This document shows, piece by piece, positions 25,906 through 34,496 of a stretch of 64,000 nt of DNA. Source of the DNA: DATBLE01 sp963775695 (GTDB taxonomy: Bacteria > Actinomycetota > Thermoleophilia > Gaiellales > Gaiellaceae). Location: contig CAVZJU010000004.1 in NCBI GenBank assembly GCA_963775695.1, forward strand, positions 124,001 to 188,000, written 5' to 3'. The notes beneath the pieces are model-generated. The model did no database searches. It had not been told where the DNA came from and saw only the letters and a list, made by a program, of their open reading frames with translations. Each line of letters starts with the position of its first letter. The stretch's first letter is position 1. The position numbers and the translations under genes are program-made.

Positions 25906-26913
25906 ATGACCGAGCGCTTCCCCCTCCCCGGCTTCGTCGATGCGCATTCGCACGCCTTCCAGCGTGCGCTGCGGGGTCGCTCGGAGGGCGTCGACTTCTG
26001 GGCCTGGCGCGAGGCGATGCTGCTCGAGGCGGCGCGGCAGACGCCGGACACGGTCCGCCGCGACTACGCCGAGGTCTACCGCGAGCTGCGGCGCGCGGGG
26101 TACACGGCGGTCGGCGAGTTCCACTACCTCGGCCTGTCGGAGGCGCGAGCGGCGGTGGAGGCCGCCGCGGAGGCCGCGATCGAGCTCGTGCTGCTCGTGG
26201 CCGCGTACGGGCGCGGCGGCATCCCCCGGTTCCGGCAGGAGAGCGCCGCCGAGTTCCTCGGCCAGGTCGAGACCTTGCGGGCGGCGGGCGTCCGGGTCGG
26301 GGTCGCCCCCCACTCCGTCCGCGCCTGCCCGGCCGACTGGCTCGAGGAGATCGGCGCCTACGCGGCCGCCGAGCGCCTGCCGCTCCACGTGCACGCCGAC
26401 GAGCAGCCGCGCGAGATCGAGGAGTGCCTCGCCGAGCACGGCGTCCGTCCGATCGAGCTGCTCGCCCGCACGGGCTGTCTCGGGCCTGCGACCACCGTCG
26501 TCCACGCCACGCACGCCGACGCACACGAGCTCGACCTGCTGGCCGCCGCCGCCACCCGGGTCTGCCTCTGCCCGACCACCGAGGCGAACCTGGGCGACGG
26601 CTACGCACCGGTCGAGGCGCTGCTCGAGCGCGGTATCGGGATCTGCATCGGCTCCGACTCCAACGTGCGCGTCGATCCGCTCGAGGAGCTGCGCGAGCTC
26701 GAGGGGATCGCGCGCCGCTCGACCGGCCGCCGAAACGTGATCCCGGTCGAGACCCTGCTTGCGTCCGGCTCGTCGGAAGGGGCAGCGGCGCTCGGCCTCG
26801 AGTGTTGGCCCGACGTCTCCGTCGACCCTGCGCACCCGTCGCTCGCGGGCATCGAGCGGGACGACGTTCCGGGCGCGCTCGTCTTCGGCTGCTCGGCCGA
26901 GGTCTTCGCCTAG
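25906..26913 (+). CDS. Amidohydrolase, short HutF-like (formimidoylglutamate deiminase) protein
   Basis: The catalytic barrel of HutF is visible: zinc ligands in FVDAHSHAFQRALRG, AGYTAVGEFHYLGL, VAPHSVRACP, LHVHADEQPREIEECL, VVHATHADAHEL, CPTTEANLGDG and the Asp in IGSDSNVRVDPLEELRELE. HutF deiminates N-formimino-L-glutamate in histidine degradation. At 335 residues it lacks most of the N-terminal beta domain and so is about 100 residues shorter than usual. No other hut gene is adjacent, so the exact substrate is uncertain. ATG 25906 is used. Confidence 0.78.
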   Translation: MTERFPLPGFVDAHSHAFQRALRGRSEGVDFWAWREAMLLEAARQTPDTVRRDYAEVYRELRRAGYTAVGEFHYLGLSEARAAVEAAAEAAIELVLLVAAYGRGGIPRFRQESAAEFLGQVETLRAAGVRVGVAPHSVRACPADWLEEIGAYAAAERLPLHVHADEQPREIEECLAEHGVRPIELLARTGCLGPATTVVHATHADAHELDLLAAAATRVCLCPTTEANLGDGYAPVEALLERGIGICIGSDSNVRVDPLEELRELEGIARRSTGRRNVIPVETLLASGSSEGAAALGLECWPDVSVDPAHPSLAGIERDDVPGALVFGCSAEVFA

Positions 26914-26919
26914 TCGGGG

Positions 26920-27951
26920 TCAATCACGCCAGGGGCGCATGCGCCGCGAGCGCATGAACACGTCCGACCAGAAGGCCGTGCGATCGAGGTATGCGAGCTG
27001 CGACCGGCGGCCGGTGCGGCCGTAGGCGCCCTCGTAGCTCTGGAGACCGGCGGCCGCGGCTGCACCGCCCGGCCGCGCGCGTGCCGGCTCGATCTGGGTG
27101 CCCTCGTGCCACTCGTTGTAGCTCGTGATGGTCACCCCGTCTGCGCTGGAACGGATCGCCGAGCGCCACATCGCGTCGTAGGTGGCGCCTTCCCGGCGCG
27201 GCTTGATGCGCAGGTCCGCGGTCGCGTGCGTCGCGTCGTATCCAGGGCCCACGGAGGGCAGGCACGTGATTCCCACGCGGTGCGCCTGGGCGCAGTAGCG
27301 CGAGAACACGTCGCCTCCCCAGAGGAGGATGTCGTAGGTGTAGACGCCGTCGAACCCGGCCTTCGCCGCCCTGCCGACCAGCGTGGTCTGTGCGTAGAGC
27401 TGGATCCCCGGCTCGCGGTCGCGGAGCACTGCCCAGTCGTCCGGGGCGATGTCGAACGGCTGGTAGACGAAGATGCGCGTGATCCCGAGCGTCCGCAGGT
27501 GGTCGATGTCGGCCTGGACGGTCTCGACGTTCCGCCCGGGATACGGCTCGAGGTGCACAGCCACCGCGAGCCCCGCGGCGTGTGCCTCCTTGACGATCAT
27601 CGGCAGCCGCACGTCCTCGGCGGATCCCCAGCCCCACCACGACGAGACCACCTCCTGCACGCCGGCCGCCGCGATCTCGCGCATCTGGGCGCGTACGACC
27701 GGCACGCTCGAGCTGGAGTAGAGGCCGCGCGCGGGGTAGTAGCTCGAGGCGATGTCGCCGGTCGAGTCTCCCGGCATGAGCCAGTGCGCCCAGGCGCCGT
27801 CGCGCGCGGGGTTGCCGTACCAGGGGTAGTAGAAGATGGAGACGCGCGGCGCCGCCTGCGCCACCGCGGGGAAGACGAGCAGCGCAAGGACGACTGCGAT
27901 CAGGCGAAGAGCTCTCAAGGGGGGCGCGTTCTCCGGCCCCGATGATCGCAC
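26920..27951 (-). CDS. Secreted glycosyl hydrolase family 99-like protein
   Basis: The product carries an N-terminal signal peptide (LRLIAVVLALLVFPAVAQA) and the GH99-like markers VSIFYYPWYGNPARDGAWAH, SSWWGWG, HLEPYPGR and the C-terminal TSYNEWHEGTQIEPA. Family members include endo-mannosidases/mannanases and many uncharacterised proteins, so the substrate is unknown. No ATG is available; GTG 27951 is taken, TTG 27969 or 27918 are alternatives. It follows the small gene at 27971-28174 directly. Confidence 0.75.
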   Translation of the reverse strand: MRSSGPENAPPLRALRLIAVVLALLVFPAVAQAAPRVSIFYYPWYGNPARDGAWAHWLMPGDSTGDIASSYYPARGLYSSSSVPVVRAQMREIAAAGVQEVVSSWWGWGSAEDVRLPMIVKEAHAAGLAVAVHLEPYPGRNVETVQADIDHLRTLGITRIFVYQPFDIAPDDWAVLRDREPGIQLYAQTTLVGRAAKAGFDGVYTYDILLWGGDVFSRYCAQAHRVGITCLPSVGPGYDATHATADLRIKPRREGATYDAMWRSAIRSSADGVTITSYNEWHEGTQIEPARARPGGAAAAAGLQSYEGAYGRTGRRSQLAYLDRTAFWSDVFMRSRRMRPWRD

Positions 27952-27970
27952 GCTTTCCGGAGCCCGCAAG

Positions 27971-28174
27971 CTAGATCCGCAGGCAGCGGGGCCGGCGCAC
28001 CCTGCGGCACGGCGGCAGGCAACGGCGGCGCTCGGCGACCGGGACGACCTCGATCATCCCCTCCCACTTCGGCTCGTCCGCCAGCATCGCCTTCATGGCG
28101 CCCACCGCCTCGTCCCGCGTGCGGTAGACCGCGATCACCTCGTCGACGAAGCGGTCGCTCAGCCCCCACAGCAT
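27971..28174 (-). CDS. Small hypothetical protein with basic Cys-containing tail
   Basis: The 67-residue product reads as a small alpha/beta unit (FVDEVIAVYRTRDEAVGAMK) followed by a very basic C terminus with CLPPCRRVRRPRCLRI. A purine-rich AGAGAGGGGCAGAG precedes the ATG. It is upstream of and almost touching the GH99-like gene. No family recognised. Confidence 0.5.
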   Translation of the reverse strand: MLWGLSDRFVDEVIAVYRTRDEAVGAMKAMLADEPKWEGMIEVVPVAERRRCLPPCRRVRRPRCLRI

Positions 28175-28275
28175 CTCTGCCCCTCTCTCCGCACCCCTCC
28201 TCAGCGTATGGATCCCGGCGGGCGCCGCAAGCCCCGGTTCGAGTGAAACCGGAGGATCGTGCTACAAGGAGAGCG

Positions 28276-28647
28276 ATGGTGAGGATCCTTGTTGCGGACG
28301 ACGACCGGAATCTGGTCGATCTCGTCCGCGCGATGCTCGACGAGGCCGGGTTCGAGGCGGTCGTCGCGCACTCGGGCCTCGCCGCGGCCGACCTGATCGA
28401 GCGGGAAAGCTTCGACCTGGCGGTGCTCGACGTGCTGATGCCCGGGATGAGCGGCGACGCGCTCGCCGACCTGCTCCACTCGCTGAAGCCGCACGTTCCC
28501 GTATTGCTGATGACGGGCGACTCGGGCGACCAGTTCGTCCGCTCCGCCCAGCTCCCGCGCCTCCGCAAGCCGTTCTCGGAGCACGAGCTCGTCGACGCCG
28601 TGCGAGGCCTGCTCGACGACCCGGGTCCGGGCCAGGCTTCACTCTGA
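28276..28647 (+). CDS. Single-domain response regulator
   Basis: The 123-residue product is a lone receiver domain: acidic pocket VADDD (about 6-10), phosphoacceptor Asp in LAVLDVLMPGMSG (about D53), Thr in LLMTGDSG and Lys in RLRKPFS. There is no output domain and no histidine kinase nearby, so it probably acts through protein contacts. AAGGAGAG precedes ATG 28276. Confidence 0.88.
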   Translation: MVRILVADDDRNLVDLVRAMLDEAGFEAVVAHSGLAAADLIERESFDLAVLDVLMPGMSGDALADLLHSLKPHVPVLLMTGDSGDQFVRSAQLPRLRKPFSEHELVDAVRGLLDDPGPGQASL

Positions 28648-28684
28648 CCTCTGCCGTGCCGACGGCGCCTCGGCGCGTGAGCCT

Positions 28685-29443
28685 CTAGCCGCGGCCGCGC
28701 GCGTCGGCCTGGCTCGCGGCCGCGTCGGCCTCGGCTCTGGCCCGCTCGGCCCGCCGGCGGGCTTCGTCGGCCGTTGCCGCTGCCCGCTCGGCCTCGCGCT
28801 CGGCGTCTCTGGCCACGCGCTCCAGGTCACGAGCCTTCCGGCGGAGCTCCTGGCGCCGCCGCTGCTCGTCCTCGCGCTGGCGCCTGCGGTCCACCGTGTG
28901 CGCGCGGCGCTTCGCCCGCGGCCGTCGCCTGCCGGCCGCCGGGGCTTCGCCGACCCCGTCGAAGCCGACGGGCTCCAGCTCGGCGGTGAGCCGCCCGGAC
29001 TCGAGCAGCTGCCGGCCCTCGTCCGAGACGGCCGCCGACCGCAGGGTCACCGCCACGCGCTCGAGGACAGCCTGCGTCGCCGGCCGTCCGGCGCTCGCCA
29101 GTACCTGCTCGGCGCCGTCGGTGAGGCCGCGGATCGCCTCCCGTCCCTGCACGGTCGCGTCGCGTAGTGCGTCCGAGGCGTCCTCCCCGCCGAGCAGCCT
29201 GCCCTGGGCGACGCGCAGAGCCTCGCCGGCGTCGAGCAGCTTCCTCACCCCCGCGCGTTCGGTCCTGGCCAGCTGGTTGACGGTCCAGGCGGCGACCGTC
29301 GGCTTCTGGAGCACCTGTACGGTCGCCGCTCCCTCGGAGTCGCCGTCCCGCTTCAGCTGCCGAACGAGCTCGTTGCGTGCCCTGGTGAACTCGTCGAGCG
29401 GCAGGCCGAACAGCCGGTCGATCTCGTCCTCGACGCCGGGCAC
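28685..29443 (-). CDS. Hypothetical coiled-coil protein
   Basis: The 252-residue product has a helical N-terminal two thirds (DEFTRARNELVRQLKRDGDS, KPTVAAWTVNQLAR) and a long Arg/Glu/Ala-rich coiled coil from about 170 to the end. The KPTVAAWTVNQL segment recurs in uncharacterised actinobacterial proteins. GTG 29443 has a -10-like TAGACC ending 7 nt upstream (29451-29456). Function unknown. Confidence 0.6.
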   Translation of the reverse strand: MPGVEDEIDRLFGLPLDEFTRARNELVRQLKRDGDSEGAATVQVLQKPTVAAWTVNQLARTERAGVRKLLDAGEALRVAQGRLLGGEDASDALRDATVQGREAIRGLTDGAEQVLASAGRPATQAVLERVAVTLRSAAVSDEGRQLLESGRLTAELEPVGFDGVGEAPAAGRRRPRAKRRAHTVDRRRQREDEQRRRQELRRKARDLERVARDAEREAERAAATADEARRRAERARAEADAAASQADARGRG

Positions 29444-29467
29444 GCACGAAGGTCTAGCTGGTCCTCG

Positions 29468-29944
29468 CTACGGCTGCACGGCTGGCGGCGCAGGCAAGTC
29501 CGCTCCTGCCCCTTCGTACGCCGCCCGGGCCTCCGCCTCGCTGAAGAAGGCCTCTGCCCGCCAGAGCCGGCCGTCGCGGAAGCGGTCCAGCCACCAGACG
29601 GCCGAATGCCCGACGCCGCCGTTCTCGACGGCGTAGCGCGCGTGCCCGGCGACGAGCACGGTCTCCTCGTCCAGCAGTTCGCACCGGTCGACCTTCGCCG
29701 CGTACATCTCGGCCTCGCGCCCTTCCTCCAGGGCCGCCATGATCGCGTGCTTGCCGCGGAGCGGTCGGAGATGGGCGACGAGGAGCGTCATCTCGGCGTC
29801 CTCGCTGATCAGCTCCGCGATCCGCTCCAGTGATTCGTCGATCTGGTGCTCGTGGAAGCGGCGCCCCGCGAGCTCGAGCGCACACGGCGGCGCCGGTGTT
29901 CCCTCGAAGCTCACCACGAGTGGTCTCTCAGGGTTCGTTATCAT
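29468..29944 (-). CDS. SnoaL/NTF2-like protein
   Basis: The 158-residue product resembles the cone-shaped SnoaL/NTF2 fold: the ELISEDAEMTLLVAHLRPLR and GKHAIMAALEEG segments followed by beta strands ending WWLDRFRDGRLWRAEAFFSE. Such proteins bind small hydrophobic ligands or act as isomerases; no catalytic assignment is possible. It is divergent from a winged-helix regulator with overlapping promoters, so that regulator probably controls it. ATG 29944 is chosen over an in-frame ATG at 29992 because the promoter overlaps the latter. Confidence 0.65.
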   Translation of the reverse strand: MITNPERPLVVSFEGTPAPPCALELAGRRFHEHQIDESLERIAELISEDAEMTLLVAHLRPLRGKHAIMAALEEGREAEMYAAKVDRCELLDEETVLVAGHARYAVENGGVGHSAVWWLDRFRDGRLWRAEAFFSEAEARAAYEGAGADLPAPPAVQP

Positions 29945-29952
29945 TCGCCCAG

Positions 29953-29981
29953 AGCATACGACACAGGTAGCGCGACAGCAA
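29953..29981 (-). promoter_or_regulatory. Promoter of the SnoaL-like gene, in a divergent 57-bp region
   Basis: Minus-strand TTGCTG (29976-29981) and TATGCT (29953-29958) are exactly 17 nt apart; the -10 ends 8 nt before the ATG. The repeated TACGACA (29956-29962 and 29984-29990) within the region could be operator half-sites for the divergent regulator. Confidence 0.6.
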
Positions 29982-30001
29982 TAGTACGACAAAAAAGGCC
30001 T

Positions 30002-30313
30002 ATGTCAACCAACGACGGCAAGCCGTGGACGTTCGTCACGAGTCACACCCAGGTGCTGCTCTGTCTCGCCCGTGACCCGAATGTGCGCTTGCGTGACGTC
30101 GCCGAAACCGTCGGAATCACGGAGCGGGCCGCGCAGCGGATTCTGGGCGATCTGGTCGAGGCAGGCTACGTCGAGCGCGAGCGGATCGGCCGCCGCAACC
30201 ACTACACGATCAACGCCGCGCTGGCGATGCGGCACAGCTCGCAGCGCAACTTCGAGGTCGGCCAGTTGCTCGATCTCCTCCGGCTGGAGGCGGCCGGCGA
30301 GGGAGACTCATAG
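30002..30313 (+). CDS. Winged-helix transcriptional regulator (MarR/ArsR-like)
   Basis: The 103-residue product is one winged-helix domain: TSHTQVLLCLARDPNVRLRD, VAETVGITERAAQRILGDLV (recognition helix) and AGYVERERIGRRNHYTIN (wing), then a short helix probably for dimerisation. It lacks cysteine metal sites. It is divergent from the SnoaL-like gene with only 57 bp between, which suggests it represses both. Confidence 0.82.
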   Translation: MSTNDGKPWTFVTSHTQVLLCLARDPNVRLRDVAETVGITERAAQRILGDLVEAGYVERERIGRRNHYTINAALAMRHSSQRNFEVGQLLDLLRLEAAGEGDS

Positions 30314-30324
30314 GGCCCGTCAGC

Positions 30325-31356
30325 TCACGCGGCCTGGGGGTCGACGATGATCTTGCCTCGGGCCGTGCGCTCGACCAGCGGGCGGATCCCGAGGTCGACC
30401 AGGTTGTCGAGCGGGATTACGCGGTCTAGCACGGTCTCGGCGAGGTTGCTGTGCGAGATGATCTCCAGCGACTCGGGGAGGTCGACATCGCACACGTGCG
30501 CGACAGCCGTCCTGATCTCGACCTCGCGCGTGGTCAGGGCGAAGAGGTCGATCTCGGTCGGTGTCGGCTGGAGGCCGACGATCAGCACGCGTCCTCCACG
30601 CCGGGTCGCCTCGATCGCGATCTCGGGTGCGCCGGCCGCCCCCGAGGCCTCGACGACGACGTGCGCGCCGTCGCCGCCCGTCGCCTCGAGGACCGCGGCA
30701 GCGACGTCCTGGGTTCTGGCGTCGATCACGGTTTCGGCGCCGAGGATCTGCGCCGTCCGCAGCCGCTGGTCGTCGATGTCGACCGCGATCAGCGGCGAGA
30801 TGTCCTTCGCCGCAGCCGCGCCGAGGATGAACGAGCCGATACCCCCCACGCCGATCACCACGCATGTCTGTCCCGGCTGGACGCTCGTCCGCCGCAACGC
30901 GTGCAGCGCGACGGCCAGCGGCTGGGCCATCGCCGCCGCGTCGTCGGAGCACACCTCCGGAACCTGCCGGCAGACTGCGGCCGGCGTCTTGACCAGCTGG
31001 GCCAGGCCGCCGTTCAGCTGCAGCCCGAGCGTGAGGTAGGTCGAGCAGAGATTGGTCCGGCCGGCCCGGCACCACTCGCAGTGACCGCACGACACCGCGG
31101 CTCCCGAGACCACGCGGTCGCCCTGTGACAGCCCGACGACGCCCTCCCCGATCGAGACGACGTGCCCGACGAACTCGTGTCCGAGCGTGACCGGTGGGCG
31201 GGTGAGCAGTGGGCCGTGCGCCCACTCGGAGGAGTCGGTCCCGCAGATCGCGGCGCGACCGACCTCGAGCACGATCTCCCCCGGTCCCGGGTCGCCCGGC
31301 TCCGGCACCGACTGGATCCGGATGTCGTGGCGTCCGTGGTAGACGGCGGCCTTCAT
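30325..31356 (-). CDS. Zinc-dependent MDR-family alcohol/polyol dehydrogenase (1)
   Basis: The 343-residue medium-chain dehydrogenase has the catalytic zinc site (AICGTDSSEW, GHEFVGHV), the structural-zinc lobe CGHCEWCRAGRTNLC (about 90-104) and the Rossmann motif VIGVGGIGSF. It is close to threonine/sorbitol/butanediol dehydrogenases. It is the last gene of the minus-strand catabolic operon; its ATG overlaps the stop of the preceding dehydrogenase by 4 bp. Confidence 0.85.
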   Translation of the reverse strand: MKAAVYHGRHDIRIQSVPEPGDPGPGEIVLEVGRAAICGTDSSEWAHGPLLTRPPVTLGHEFVGHVVSIGEGVVGLSQGDRVVSGAAVSCGHCEWCRAGRTNLCSTYLTLGLQLNGGLAQLVKTPAAVCRQVPEVCSDDAAAMAQPLAVALHALRRTSVQPGQTCVVIGVGGIGSFILGAAAAKDISPLIAVDIDDQRLRTAQILGAETVIDARTQDVAAAVLEATGGDGAHVVVEASGAAGAPEIAIEATRRGGRVLIVGLQPTPTEIDLFALTTREVEIRTAVAHVCDVDLPESLEIISHSNLAETVLDRVIPLDNLVDLGIRPLVERTARGKIIVDPQAA

Positions 31357-32336
31357 GCGCTGGTCGCCAGATGGACTTTGATGTTGCTCGCCGTGTCGCG
31401 CGCGGCGTCGAGCGCGTCGAGTGCGTCTCCCAGCGGATAGGTCGCAGTCACGATCGAAGTGGCGTCGACCTTGCCGCTTGCGAGGAAGCGGATCGTGCGG
31501 GGCCAGAGCCCCACCGACCCGATCAGGCCGCGCATGCGGAGGGCCTTCGACTGGATCAGTCCGAGCTTCGCCGGCACTTCGGCACCGATGTCGATGCCCA
31601 CGTAGACGACCCGCGCCTCCTGTCCCGCGACCTCGAGTGCGTTCGCCATCGCGGCGGGAGAGCCGGCCGCCTCGATCACGACGTCGAAGCCACGGCCGCC
31701 GGTCAACTCGGCGACGCCGTCGGCGAAGTCGTGGGCGGTCGGGTCGAGTGCCGCCGTCGCCCCGATGTGCAACGCCTTGTCACGCCGCTCCTGCTGCGGT
31801 TCGAGCAGCACGACGGTCGCGTTGTTCGCGGCGGCGGCCATGACGCAGAGCAGGCCGATCGGGCCGCCGCCGAGGACCGCGACCACGTCCGCCGGGTCGA
31901 TTCCGCCGGCGAGGACGGTGGCGTTGTAGGCGACCGAGAGGGGCTCGACCATCGCCCCTTCCGTGAACGAGATGCCCTCCGGCAGCTTGTGCAGCCATTC
32001 GCCGCGGGCCTTGAAATACTCCGCGTCCGCACCGTCGATGGAGAAGCCGAAGTGGTCACGTCCGGCCGGGCCGACGACGCACTCGCCCACGACGGGATCC
32101 CCAGGCTGCAGCCCGCCGACCGCCGGCCCGGCCTCGACCACCTCGCCGCACCACTCGTGCCCGGGGATGATCGGGTACGAGACGGGGATGATGTAGCGCC
32201 CCTCGTAGAGCTCGAAATCCGAATGGCAGATGCCGACCGCGTGGGACCTGACGAGCACCTCGTCGGGGCCGATCCTCGGCTCGTCGATCTCGGTCACGAC
32301 CGCCTGGTGGGGGGCTTGGAAGATCAGTGCCTTCAT
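31353..32336 (-). CDS. MDR-family dehydrogenase lacking the structural zinc lobe (2)
   Basis: The 327-residue protein keeps the catalytic zinc residues (GICHSDFELYEG, GHEWCGEV) and the Rossmann VLGGGPIGLL, but the four-cysteine lobe is replaced by ECVVGPAGRDHFGFSIDG. It therefore binds only the catalytic zinc, as in some sugar-acid or glucose dehydrogenase relatives. It is co-transcribed with the dehydrogenases on both sides (29 bp after one, 4 bp overlap with the other). Confidence 0.82.
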   Translation of the reverse strand: MKALIFQAPHQAVVTEIDEPRIGPDEVLVRSHAVGICHSDFELYEGRYIIPVSYPIIPGHEWCGEVVEAGPAVGGLQPGDPVVGECVVGPAGRDHFGFSIDGADAEYFKARGEWLHKLPEGISFTEGAMVEPLSVAYNATVLAGGIDPADVVAVLGGGPIGLLCVMAAAANNATVVLLEPQQERRDKALHIGATAALDPTAHDFADGVAELTGGRGFDVVIEAAGSPAAMANALEVAGQEARVVYVGIDIGAEVPAKLGLIQSKALRMRGLIGSVGLWPRTIRFLASGKVDATSIVTATYPLGDALDALDAARDTASNIKVHLATSA

Positions 32337-32364
32337 CGCTCTCCTTGGTCTTGGTTGAAGCGAC

Positions 32365-33429
32365 TCATGGCGTGGAGGTCGAGATCAGGACCTTCATGTC
32401 CTCCGTCGCCTCCGAGGTCAGTCGCTCGAAACCCGATTCGGCTTCCGTCATGCCGAGGCGGCCCGTTACGACGCGCTCGACGGGAAGGCGCCCGGCGGCG
32501 ATCTGCGCCGCGATCCGTGGCCAGTCGTTGACGCCGTAGCACCAGCTTCCGACGATGGTCAGGTCGTTCAGCGCCCACAGCATGGGATCGACCTCGCAGC
32601 GGCGCACGTGCAGCCCGACCTGCACAACGGTTCCCCGGCGCTTGACCGACTCGGCACAGGTCCTGAAGGCGTCTCCGAATCCCGCGCACTCGATCGCGAT
32701 GTCCACGCCCAGCCCGTCCGTTCGCTCCCGCAGCTCGGCCGGCACGTCCGTGGCCGCCGGGTCGAAGACCTCGCCGAGGTCGAGGCGCCGTGCCCGCTCG
32801 CGTCGCGACCGGTTCGGCTCCGTGAGGTAGACCGAGCCCGCCCCCGCAGCCGCGGCGCAGAGCGCCGCGAACGCTCCGATCGGCCCTGCTCCAGCGATGA
32901 GCACGCTGTCGCCCGGCCGCACCGGCCCCCGCGAGACGCCGTAGGCGGCCACCGCGCACGGCTCGATCAGCGCGCCCTGCTCGTCGGAAACGGCGTCCGG
33001 GATGCGGAACACCTGGTACTCCTCGAGCTTCGCGAGCTCCGCGATCCCGCCCCAGTCGGCGCTGAGGCCGGTGCAGGCCATCGTGACGCAGAGGTGCTGA
33101 AGACCACGGCGGCAGTAGTCGCAGCGGCCGCAGTAGATCAGCGGCATCACCGAGACGCGGTCGCCGACCTCGACTCTGTTCACCGCCGAGCCGACGGCCA
33201 CGACCTCGGCCGAAAGCTCGTGCCCCAGGATCTGCGGCAGCGTCGCGCCGGTGAGGGGATGCGGCGACGTCGGCGTGACGATCGGCCCGCTCGTGTACTC
33301 GTGTAGGTCGGTCCCGCAGATGCCGCACCAGCGGGGAGCGACGGTCACCTGCGTGGGGCCCGGCGGCCCGGGCTCGGCGACGTCCTCGATCCGCAGGTCA
33401 CGCGCAGCGTGAAAGCGCAGTGCCCTCAC
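32365..33429 (-). CDS. MDR-family dehydrogenase, 2,3-butanediol/sorbitol dehydrogenase-like (3)
   Basis: The 354-residue protein has catalytic zinc residues (WCGICGTDLHEYTSGP, GHELSAEVV), the structural zinc lobe CGRCDYCRRGLQHLC and the Rossmann IAGAGPIGAF. The CGICGTDLHEY block is typical of butanediol dehydrogenases. GTG 33429 overlaps the stop of the PRISE-family gene (GTGA). The physiological substrate is unknown; the operon context suggests an alcohol group on the imported compound. Confidence 0.83.
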   Translation of the reverse strand: MRALRFHAARDLRIEDVAEPGPPGPTQVTVAPRWCGICGTDLHEYTSGPIVTPTSPHPLTGATLPQILGHELSAEVVAVGSAVNRVEVGDRVSVMPLIYCGRCDYCRRGLQHLCVTMACTGLSADWGGIAELAKLEEYQVFRIPDAVSDEQGALIEPCAVAAYGVSRGPVRPGDSVLIAGAGPIGAFAALCAAAAGAGSVYLTEPNRSRRERARRLDLGEVFDPAATDVPAELRERTDGLGVDIAIECAGFGDAFRTCAESVKRRGTVVQVGLHVRRCEVDPMLWALNDLTIVGSWCYGVNDWPRIAAQIAAGRLPVERVVTGRLGMTEAESGFERLTSEATEDMKVLISTSTP

Positions 33430-34496
33430 GGCACGATCCGCTCCTGCCGCAGGCGAGAGAAGAGCTCGGTGAACGAGGTCTCGCTGTCGCGAACGCCCAG
33501 AAACCCGAGGCGCCGGCTGCGGCCCATTGCGGTGAACGTCTCGATCGTGCGGCCCAGGTCCGCGTCGGTGTGCCACCACGAGGCCAGCCGCTCGGCGTCG
33601 AGGTCGCGTAAGCCGTGGCGGCGCACGATCTCCGGCCACACCTCCGCCGCGTCGGCCATCTGTTGCTCGAGCGGAGCGGGCTCGCCGTCGAAGGGAGCCG
33701 CGTCGACCTCCAGCGCGCCGGCGAGCCGCGGCCACATCCGCCGCCAGCGGAAGACGTCGCCGTTGACGATGTTCAGCGCCTTGTTCGCGGCCGCCGGCGT
33801 CGTCGCTGCCCAGACGAGATGGTCGGCCAGCAGGCCGGCGTCGGTCACGTCGGTGACCGCTTCCCACTGCTCCCGCGAGCCGGGGAACCGGAACGGGCGT
33901 CGGGTCTCGCGGCAGACGGCCGCGTAGACGGCAAGGGTCACCCCCATGTTCATCGCGTTCCCGAGCGCCCAGCCGATCAGGGTGTGCGGCCGGTGCACCG
34001 TCCAGGTGAACCCGTCGCGCTCGGACGCCTCGAAGAGGATGTCCTCCTGGACGTAGTAGAAGTTCTCGTACGGCAGGCGTGCCTGCTCCTCGGAGAAAGG
34101 CGTGTCGGGCTGGGCCTGCGCGTACGCCTCGAACGGCCCGAGGTAGTGCTTGAGGCCGGTCACCAGCGCAACGTGCCGCACGGATTCCTCCACAGCGGTC
34201 GCGTCCAGGAGGTTCCGGAGCATGCGGCCGTTGACCTCGCAGTTCTCTGCCTCCGTGGGCCGGCGCGACCAGGTGGTGAAGAAGACGTGGGTCGGCCCGG
34301 TGCCGCGGACGGCGGCGGCGACCGACTCGGCGTCCTCGAGGTCTGCGCGCAGCGGCTCGATCCTCTCGTCGAGCCCGCCAGGGTCGCGGCAGAGCCCGGA
34401 GACGTGCCAGCCGTCGTCGAGGAGGCGGCGGGCGAGGTTGCCTCCGCTGATCCCGGTGACGCCGACGACGAGCGCGCGGCCACTCACGCTGCTCAC
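33426..34496 (-). CDS. PRISE-family NAD(P)-dependent reductase (progesterone 5-beta-reductase/iridoid synthase-like SDR)
   Basis: The 356-residue atypical SDR has VVGVTGISGGNLARRL at the N terminus, FFTTWSRRPTE, the family signature NFYYVQEDILFE in place of YxxxK, and VHRPHTLIGWALGNAMNMGV. Plant members reduce activated C=C bonds (5-beta-steroid or iridoid precursors); bacterial members are largely uncharacterised. Placement in a transporter-dehydrogenase operon suggests reduction of an enone-like intermediate. GTG 34496 overlaps the ABC fusion stop by 4 bp. Confidence 0.85.
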   Translation of the reverse strand: MSSVSGRALVVGVTGISGGNLARRLLDDGWHVSGLCRDPGGLDERIEPLRADLEDAESVAAAVRGTGPTHVFFTTWSRRPTEAENCEVNGRMLRNLLDATAVEESVRHVALVTGLKHYLGPFEAYAQAQPDTPFSEEQARLPYENFYYVQEDILFEASERDGFTWTVHRPHTLIGWALGNAMNMGVTLAVYAAVCRETRRPFRFPGSREQWEAVTDVTDAGLLADHLVWAATTPAAANKALNIVNGDVFRWRRMWPRLAGALEVDAAPFDGEPAPLEQQMADAAEVWPEIVRRHGLRDLDAERLASWWHTDADLGRTIETFTAMGRSRRLGFLGVRDSETSFTELFSRLRQERIVP

